In this document: piece after piece, positions 58,906 to 64,000 of the stretch
Numbering within the stretch: position 1 is the stretch's first letter
Layout: each line of letters opens with the position of its first letter
NCBI RefSeq assembly: GCF_002099195.1
Contig: NZ_NBYX01000011.1
Location: forward strand, 186,001 to 250,000
Direction: 5' to 3'
DNA: 64,000 nucleotides
Source: Burkholderia puraquae
GTDB lineage: Bacteria > Pseudomonadota > Gammaproteobacteria > Burkholderiales > Burkholderiaceae
The notes under the pieces: generated by a model
What the model saw: only the letters and a program-made list of their open reading frames with translations
What the model was told of the DNA's origin: nothing
Databases searched by the model: none
Position numbers and translations under genes: made by a program

Positions 58906-61900
58906 ATGTCCAGAATTCGCCTTGATCTCGTTGTCTTCGTCGCCGGTCTGCTTGCTGTGTGCTGGATCGGTGTCGGCTATGTCGCGTCGAACCCGCTGGC
59001 GGCGGCCGTCACGCTGCTGATCGCCGCGTGCTACGTCGCCGGCGCATGGGAGCTGCTGCGTTACCGGCAGGCCACCGCCACGCTGTCGCACGCGGTCGCC
59101 GGCCTGACCGAGCCGCCCGCGAAGCTCGACACGTGGCTCGACACGCTGCACCCGGGCCTGCGCGGCGCCGTGCGTGCGCGGGTCGAAGGCGCGCGCGTCG
59201 CGCTGCCGGGCCCGTCGCTCACGCCTTACCTCGTCGGCCTGCTCGTGCTGCTCGGCATGCTCGGCACGCTGCTCGGGATGGTCGTCACGCTGAAGGGCAC
59301 CGGCGCCGCGCTCGAAAGCGCGACCGATCTCGACGCGATCCGCGCATCGCTGATCGCGCCGGTGAAGGGCCTCGGGTTCGCGTTCGGCACGTCGATCGCC
59401 GGCGTCGCGACGTCCGCGATGCTCGGGCTGCTGTCCGCGCTCGTGCGCCGCGAGCGGATCGACGCGGCCCAGCAGCTCGACGCGAAGATCGCGACGACGT
59501 TGCGCGTGCATTCGTCCGCGCACCAGCGCGACGAATCGTTCCGGCTGCTGCAGCGCCAGGCCGACGTGATGCCGGCGCTGGTCGACCGGCTGCAGACGAT
59601 GATGACGACGCTCGAGGCGCGCAGCGTCGCGCTGCACGATCGCCAGATCGAGAGCCAGCAGGCGTTTTTCGACCGAACCGAGCGCGCGTATGCGGGCCTC
59701 GCGTCGAATGTCGGCGACGCGCTGAAGGAAAGCGCCGCCGAAAGCGCACGCGTGGCCGGTGCCGCGCTGCAGCCGGTCGTCGCCGCAACGATGACGGGGC
59801 TCGCGCAGGAGATGGCCGCGCTGCGCGACACCGTGACGGGCGCCGTGCAGCGTCAGCTCGACGGGCTGACGGACGGCTTCGAGAAGACCACCGGCAACGT
59901 GACGGCCGTCTGGACCCGCGCGCTCGACGAACAGCGCCGCGCGGGCGACGCCGTCGCGCAGCAGCTGCAGACGACGCTCGGCCAGTTCACCGACACGTTC
60001 GCGCAGCGTTCGACGGACCTGCTCGACGGTGTTGCGACGCGCCTCGAATCGACCGAAAGCCGCTTGTCGGACGCCTGGCGCGATGCGCTGTCGCGCCAGG
60101 AGCAGGTCGGCGAGACGCTGGCCGGCCAGCATGCGCGCGCACTGGGCGAGGCCGCCGCGACGTTCGAACGCCATTCGAGCGCGACGCTTGCCGCGATGCG
60201 CGAGTCGCACGCGGGGCTGCAGACCGACCTGGCGGCGCGTGACGAACAGCGCGTCGCCGCGTGGAACGATTCGCTGGCCGCGATGGCCGCGAAGCTCGGC
60301 GACGAATGGCAACGCGCAGGTGTACACAGTGCGACCCGTCAGCAGGAAATCTGCGACGCACTGGCACGAACGACGCGCGATCTCACGGCACAGGCTTCGA
60401 CGTTCGAGCAACGCTCGAACGAACTGCTGTCGACGATCCGCGATTCGCACACGGGCTTGCAAACGCAGCTTGCCGCACGCGATGAAGAACGCCTCACCGC
60501 GTGGAACGATTCGCTGGCCGCGATGGCCGCGAAGCTCGGCGACGAATGGCAACGTGCAGGCGTGCACAGTGCGGGCCGTCAGCAGGAAATCTGCGACGCA
60601 CTGGCACAAACGACGCGCGATCTCACGGCACAGGCTTCGACGTTCGAGCAACGCTCGAACGAACTGCTGTCGACGATCCGCGATTCGCACACGGGCTTGC
60701 AAACGCAGCTTGCCGCGCGCGACGAAGAACGCCTCACCGCGTGGAACGACTCGCTGGCCGCGATGGCCGCGAAGCTCGGCGACGAATGGCAGCGCGCGGG
60801 CGTGCACAGCGCAGGCCGCCAGCAGGAAATCTGCGATGCGCTCGCACAAACGACGCGTGACCTCACCACGCAGGCTTCGACGTTCGAGCAGCGCTCGAAC
60901 GAACTGCTGTCGACGATCCGCGATTCGCACACGGGCCTGCAGACGCAACTGGCGGCGCGCGACGAAGAACGCCTCACCGCGTGGAACGACGCGCTGGCCG
61001 CGATGGCCACGAAGCTCGGCGACGAATGGCAGCGCGCGGGCGTACACAGCGCAGGCCGCCAGCAGGAAATCTGCGATGCGCTCGCGCAAACGACGCGCGA
61101 CCTGACCACGCAGGCTTCGACGTTCGAACAACGCTCGAACGACCTGCTGTCGACGATCCGCGAATCGCATGCCGGCCTGCAGACGCAACTGGCGGCGCGC
61201 GACGAAGAACGCCTCGCCGCATGGAACGACTCGCTCGCCGCGATGGCGGCCGCGCTGCGCGACGAATGGGCGCAAACGAGCGCGCAGGCTGCGACGCGTC
61301 AGCAGGATATTTGCGACACGCTGGCTCGCACCGCGAACGAGATCACCGCGCAAGCGCAGGTGCACGCGAGCGACACGATCAACGAGATCGCGCGCCTCGT
61401 GCAGGCCGCATCGGAGGCGCCGAAGGCCGCGGCCGATGTCGTCGCCGAGCTGCGCCAGCGCCTGTCCGACAGCCTGGTGCACGACACCGCGATGCTCGAG
61501 GAACGCAGCCGCCTGCTCGCGACGCTTGAAACGCTGCTCGGCGCGGTCAACCACGCGTCGACCGAACAGCGCACCGCGATCGACGCGCTCGTCAGCACGT
61601 CGGCCGACCTGCTCGATCGCGTCGGCGCGCGCTTCAACGACACCGTCGATGCCGAAACGCGCAAGCTCGACTCGGTGGCCGCACAGGTTACGGCAGGCGC
61701 GGTCGAAGTCGCGAGCCTCGGCGACGCATTCGGGATGGCCGTGCAGGTATTCGGCGAGTCGAACGACAAGCTGCTGACCCATCTGCAACGCATCGAGGCC
61801 GCGCTCGAGAAATCGCTCGCGCGCAGCGACGAGCAGCTCGAGTATTACGTCGCGCAGGCGCGCGAGGTGATCGACCTGAGCATGATGTCGCAGAAGCAGA

Positions 61901-61953
61901 TCGTCGAAGACCTGCAGCAGCTCGCCGGCCGGCGGGCGCCCGTCGGAGCGTAA
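58906..61953 (+). CDS. DUF802 protein: MotA/TolQ-like channel with very long repeat-built coiled-coil tail
   Basis: The product has 1015 residues. Membrane segments are at about 6-25, 30-48, 106-127 and 154-180. The third and fourth carry the MotA/TolQ/ExbB pattern (LLVLLGMLGTLLGMVVTLKG, then GLGFAFGTSIAGVATSAMLG). After residue about 190 the rest is a long helical tail. Residues 446-765 are four nearly identical 80-residue repeats (WNDSLAAMAAKLGDEWQRAG, QQEICDALAQTTRDL, ASTFEQRSNELLSTIRDSH), with weaker units on both sides. A five-fold MotA-like ring with such tails would project a long coiled-coil rod into the cytoplasm, as ZorA does. A partner MotB-like gene follows three bases later. Confidence 0.85.
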   Translation: MSRIRLDLVVFVAGLLAVCWIGVGYVASNPLAAAVTLLIAACYVAGAWELLRYRQATATLSHAVAGLTEPPAKLDTWLDTLHPGLRGAVRARVEGARVALPGPSLTPYLVGLLVLLGMLGTLLGMVVTLKGTGAALESATDLDAIRASLIAPVKGLGFAFGTSIAGVATSAMLGLLSALVRRERIDAAQQLDAKIATTLRVHSSAHQRDESFRLLQRQADVMPALVDRLQTMMTTLEARSVALHDRQIESQQAFFDRTERAYAGLASNVGDALKESAAESARVAGAALQPVVAATMTGLAQEMAALRDTVTGAVQRQLDGLTDGFEKTTGNVTAVWTRALDEQRRAGDAVAQQLQTTLGQFTDTFAQRSTDLLDGVATRLESTESRLSDAWRDALSRQEQVGETLAGQHARALGEAAATFERHSSATLAAMRESHAGLQTDLAARDEQRVAAWNDSLAAMAAKLGDEWQRAGVHSATRQQEICDALARTTRDLTAQASTFEQRSNELLSTIRDSHTGLQTQLAARDEERLTAWNDSLAAMAAKLGDEWQRAGVHSAGRQQEICDALAQTTRDLTAQASTFEQRSNELLSTIRDSHTGLQTQLAARDEERLTAWNDSLAAMAAKLGDEWQRAGVHSAGRQQEICDALAQTTRDLTTQASTFEQRSNELLSTIRDSHTGLQTQLAARDEERLTAWNDALAAMATKLGDEWQRAGVHSAGRQQEICDALAQTTRDLTTQASTFEQRSNDLLSTIRESHAGLQTQLAARDEERLAAWNDSLAAMAAALRDEWAQTSAQAATRQQDICDTLARTANEITAQAQVHASDTINEIARLVQAASEAPKAAADVVAELRQRLSDSLVHDTAMLEERSRLLATLETLLGAVNHASTEQRTAIDALVSTSADLLDRVGARFNDTVDAETRKLDSVAAQVTAGAVEVASLGDAFGMAVQVFGESNDKLLTHLQRIEAALEKSLARSDEQLEYYVAQAREVIDLSMMSQKQIVEDLQQLAGRRAPVGA
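60241..61200 (+). repeat. Four 240-bp tandem repeats inside the DUF802 gene
   Basis: Units start at 60241, 60481, 60721 and 60961 with an exact 240-bp period and mostly synonymous differences. A fifth, degenerate unit continues from 61201. The first two units differ at few sites and the last two resemble each other, so recent duplication or gene conversion is likely. Each unit encodes 80 residues, keeping the heptad phase of the coiled coil shifted by three per unit. Confidence 0.93.
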
Positions 61954-61956
61954 CGC

Positions 61957-62601
61957 ATGCACGACGAAATCGACGGCGGCGCGTCCTCCGCGCCGGTGTG
62001 GCCCGCGTTCGCCGACCTGATGTCGGTGCTGCTCGGCGCGTTCGTGCTGATCCTCGTCGGCGTGATCGGCATGCAGCTGCAGCTCACGTCGAAGCTCGAG
62101 GAGGCCGTGCGAGCACGCCAGCTCGAAGCGCAGCAGCGCAAGTCGCTCGAGCAGGCGCTCGCCGGGCCGCTCGCGGCCGGCCGCGTGACGCTTGTCAACG
62201 GTCGCATCGGCATCAGCGGCAACGTGCTGTTCGCACTGAACTCCGACCAGCTGCAGCCCGCGGGCCGCGACCTGCTGAAGACGCTGGCCGTGCCGCTGGG
62301 CACCTACCTGAAGACGCGCGACGAGATCCTGATGATCAGCGGCTTCGCCGACGACCAGCAGGTGCATGCCGGCAACCGCCAGTTCGCGGACAACTGGGAA
62401 CTGTCGGCCAAGCGTGCGTTGACGGTCACGCGTGCGCTGATCGACGCCGGCGTGCCGGCGTCGTCGGTGTTCGCGGCCGCGTTCGGCTCCGAACAGCCGG
62501 TCAGCTCGAACGCGGACGATGAAGGCCGCGCGAAGAACCGCCGCGTGGAAATCGCGCCGGTGCCGCGCAAGTCGGCATCGAACGGAGGGAAGGCGCAGTG
62601 A
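61957..62601 (+). CDS. MotB-like OmpA-family protein, partner of the DUF802 channel
   Basis: The product has 214 residues. A short cytoplasmic start is followed by one membrane helix with a critical acid at its beginning (WPAFADLMSVLLGAFVLILV, Asp20), as in MotB, ExbD and ZorB. After a linker, an OmpA-like peptidoglycan-binding domain covers about 75-205 (LFALNSDQLQPAGRDLLKTL, ISGFADDQQVHAGNRQFADN, WELSAKRALTVTRALIDAG). Asp20 is where a proton would pass. It starts three bases after the DUF802 stop, so a 5:2 ion-driven stator is the likely product. Confidence 0.88.
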   Translation: MHDEIDGGASSAPVWPAFADLMSVLLGAFVLILVGVIGMQLQLTSKLEEAVRARQLEAQQRKSLEQALAGPLAAGRVTLVNGRIGISGNVLFALNSDQLQPAGRDLLKTLAVPLGTYLKTRDEILMISGFADDQQVHAGNRQFADNWELSAKRALTVTRALIDAGVPASSVFAAAFGSEQPVSSNADDEGRAKNRRVEIAPVPRKSASNGGKAQ

Positions 62602-63212
62602 CCGGCGACGCGACGCACGTTCGCGCAACGCTCGACGCATGGCGCGAGCAGGGCGCCGACCGGCTCGATCCGGTGCGCTTTCACCGGATCGACGCGCTCG
62701 AACGGCGCGCGGCCGCGCTCGAAGGCGACGCGCGCGCGTTGCTCGACGCGCGTCTGGCGACGCTGATCGAAGGCTTCGCGGAGGTGGTGGCGCGTGCCGG
62801 TGAAACGGCTACCGCGCGCGGCGCGGCAGGTGCGCCCGTGCGCGGCGCGCTTGCGGAGCTCGTCGAGCGGCTCGCGCGCGATGCGCAGGCCGACCGGCGC
62901 GGGCTCGATCCCGAGCTGGTCGACTACTTCCGTACGATGTGGTCGAAGGTCCGCACGGAACAGCAGTACCGTCAGTCGCTCGACCAGGTGCCGCGCAATG
63001 CGGGGCCGCTCAATTCGAACAGTCTCGTGCACCGGTCGCTCGCGACGATGCGCGAGTTGTCGCCGGCCTATCTGCAGCAGTTCCTGTCCTATGTCGACGC
63101 GCTCGCATGGCTCGAGGATCTTGCCGGCGGCGGTGCGCAGCCCGAGAAGGAAGCGCCGCGCGCGAAGGCGGCCAAACCGGCGAAGAAGGTGACGCGCGCC
63201 AAGGCGCGGTAA
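62598..63212 (+). CDS. DUF2894-family protein, last gene of the stator-like operon
   Basis: The product has 204 residues from a GTG at 62598 that overlaps the OmpA-gene stop (GTGA), with GGAGGGAAGG upstream. It is helical and soluble: DAWREQGADRLDPVRFHRID, LDPELVDYFRTMWSKVRTEQ and RNAGPLNSNSLVHRSLATMR. A lysine- and alanine-rich basic tail (AKAAKPAKKVTRAKAR) could bind nucleic acid or the membrane. It matches DUF2894 as I know it; the function is unknown. Co-translation implies that it works with the stator. Confidence 0.78.
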   Translation: MTGDATHVRATLDAWREQGADRLDPVRFHRIDALERRAAALEGDARALLDARLATLIEGFAEVVARAGETATARGAAGAPVRGALAELVERLARDAQADRRGLDPELVDYFRTMWSKVRTEQQYRQSLDQVPRNAGPLNSNSLVHRSLATMRELSPAYLQQFLSYVDALAWLEDLAGGGAQPEKEAPRAKAAKPAKKVTRAKAR

Positions 63213-63244
63213 CGCTGCGCGCGTTCACGCACGAACGCAGGTTG

Positions 63245-63817
63245 CTACCGGCCCGGTTCTGCGTCCTGGATTGCCGTGCGCAGCGCGTGCAACGCCTTGG
63301 CCAGCGTCGACGCGAACGGCGGATGCGCGGCGATGCCTGCCGCGTCGAGCTGGCTCCCGAGAATCGGCAGCGTGATCGACGCGTGCTCGACGATGTGCGC
63401 CGACATCACCGACAGCGTTTCGCGCAGTGCCGCGTCCGCATGCGTGGCGCGCGGCGACGCATTCAGCACAGCGACCGGCTTGTACACGACGGCCTCGCAT
63501 CCCACGATCCAGTCCAGCGCGTTCTTCATCACGCCCGTGACGCCGTGCGCGTATTCCGGGCTTGCGATCAGCAGGCCGTCGGCGGCATTCACGCGGTCGA
63601 TCAGGTCGCGCACGGCGGCGGGCGACGGATATTCGGCATCGGGATTGAACAGCGGAAATTCGCCGAGACGGTCGAAGCGCACGATGCGCATGCCGCGCGG
63701 CGCGACGAGCGCGGCCGCATCGAGCAGCGCGGCGTTGTACGACTGCGCGCGGAGGCTGCCGCACAGCGCGACGATGTCGAGGTGGCGGCCGGCGTAGGTT
63801 CGGGGATCGGTGGTCAT
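63245..63817 (-). CDS. NADPH-dependent FMN reductase / quinone reductase (ChrR/YieF-like)
   Basis: The product has 190 residues from ATG 63817; an in-frame TTG one codon earlier is ignored. Flavodoxin-like fold: IVALCGSLRAQSYNAALLDA binds the FMN phosphate. The family motif SPEYAHGVTGVMKNALDWI is complete. It reduces FMN, quinones or azo compounds with NAD(P)H. It converges with the DUF2894 gene, 32 bases between stops. Confidence 0.9.
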   Translation of the reverse strand: MTTDPRTYAGRHLDIVALCGSLRAQSYNAALLDAAALVAPRGMRIVRFDRLGEFPLFNPDAEYPSPAAVRDLIDRVNAADGLLIASPEYAHGVTGVMKNALDWIVGCEAVVYKPVAVLNASPRATHADAALRETLSVMSAHIVEHASITLPILGSQLDAAGIAAHPPFASTLAKALHALRTAIQDAEPGR

Positions 63818-63890
63818 CAATGTGCGTGTCGGTGAGCGCGTTGCGTAGCGCTGCGTTGCGTAGCGGCGAGCGTCGCGCGGGTCGCACGGA

Positions 63891-64000
63891 TTATCGCATC
63901 GGCGTTCGGGCGATGTCGGCCATTCCGGCTACGCGCGCGAATTCCCCGATCTCCCATCCATGACCGAGCAATAGCCGCCGCGTATGCAGCGCGCCGTGCA
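63891..64000 (-). CDS. C-terminal end of an unidentified gene entering from the right
   Basis: One minus-strand frame is open from the window edge to a TAA at 63891. It reads HTRRLLLGHGWEIGEFARVA, then GMADIARTPMR and stop. The composition is protein-like, but 36 codons are too few to name a family. The remainder lies beyond the window, and chance is not excluded. Confidence 0.35.
   Translation of the reverse strand, partial: HGALHTRRLLLGHGWEIGEFARVAGMADIARTPMR

Noticed and set aside
58591..62640. A 1349-codon minus-strand frame opposite the stator operon
   Set aside because: It is the mirror of the DUF802 repeats, rich in Arg, with no ribosome binding site and no protein-like pattern.
58128..63212. 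Calling the operon Zorya outright
   Set aside because: ZorC, ZorD (helicase) or ZorE (nuclease) are absent, and the neighbouring proteins are of other families. Only the stator architecture is shared.
1..64000. Integrated mobile element, tRNA or rRNA genes
   Set aside because: I found no integrase, transposase, phage gene, terminal inverted repeat pair or tRNA-like cloverleaf. The remnants at 47-53 kb have no element boundaries.

Overview
The window is about 64 kb of very GC-rich DNA, dense in genes and lacking rRNA, tRNA, phage or transposase genes. The trimeric-porin type, the many LysR/AraC/IclR regulators, the DUF3348/DUF802/OmpA/DUF2894 operon and the codon use point to Burkholderia (cepacia complex or a close relative). 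The metabolic, accessory-rich content fits a secondary chromosome. The species and replicon are inferred, not shown.

Layout. 0-8 kb: end of an MFS transporter, a NarL-type two-component system, a small HExxH protein, a DedA/PAP2-like/LssY membrane protein, a toxin-antitoxin pair whose toxin lacks its 5' end, and a periplasmic low-molecular-weight-phosphatase homologue without its catalytic cysteine. 8-13.6 kb: a Baeyer-Villiger monooxygenase fused to an esterase, a GMC oxidoreductase and an AraC regulator. 13.6-16.2 kb: an Lrp-type regulator, an unannotated 40-codon gene with a strong ribosome binding site, a 24-nt perfect palindrome and an M29/NicX-like metalloenzyme, which together look like a small peptide-modification locus. 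16.3-18.4 kb: a serine hydrolase and an MFS transporter. 18.4-33.4 kb: a complete indole-3-acetic acid (iac) catabolic cluster. Homologues of iacA, B, C, D, E, F, G, H and I are present, with a two-component system, a LysR regulator, a fused tautomerase, an MFS transporter and a porin. Two divergent promoter regions in it share an operator-like sequence.

33.5-47.4 kb: an AraC/LysR-controlled pair of dehydrogenases (opine-dehydrogenase-like and 3-hydroxyacyl-CoA-dehydrogenase-like), an MHS-family transporter, and a seven-gene operon. The operon joins a Pot-type ABC importer to a three-subunit FAD/[2Fe-2S] amine or opine oxidase, next to an IclR regulator. 47.4-52.7 kb: a zone of decay with four gene remnants (amidohydrolase, AraC, ABC binding protein, LysR) among intact GNAT, SDR, zinc-ribbon, XRE and epimerase genes. 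52.7-57.5 kb: a flavoprotein disulfide-reductase homologue, a periplasmic protein, a GNAT, a LysE exporter and a DUF1444 protein.

57.6-63.2 kb: a 39-unit 7-bp tandem repeat, then a four-gene operon. It encodes a MotA/TolQ-like channel protein with an 800-residue coiled-coil tail built on 80-residue repeats, a MotB-like OmpA partner and two uncharacterised proteins. The stator pair resembles ZorA/ZorB of Zorya defence in plan, but it lacks ZorC, ZorD or ZorE. I consider this operon and the 40-codon peptide locus the best candidates for undescribed systems.
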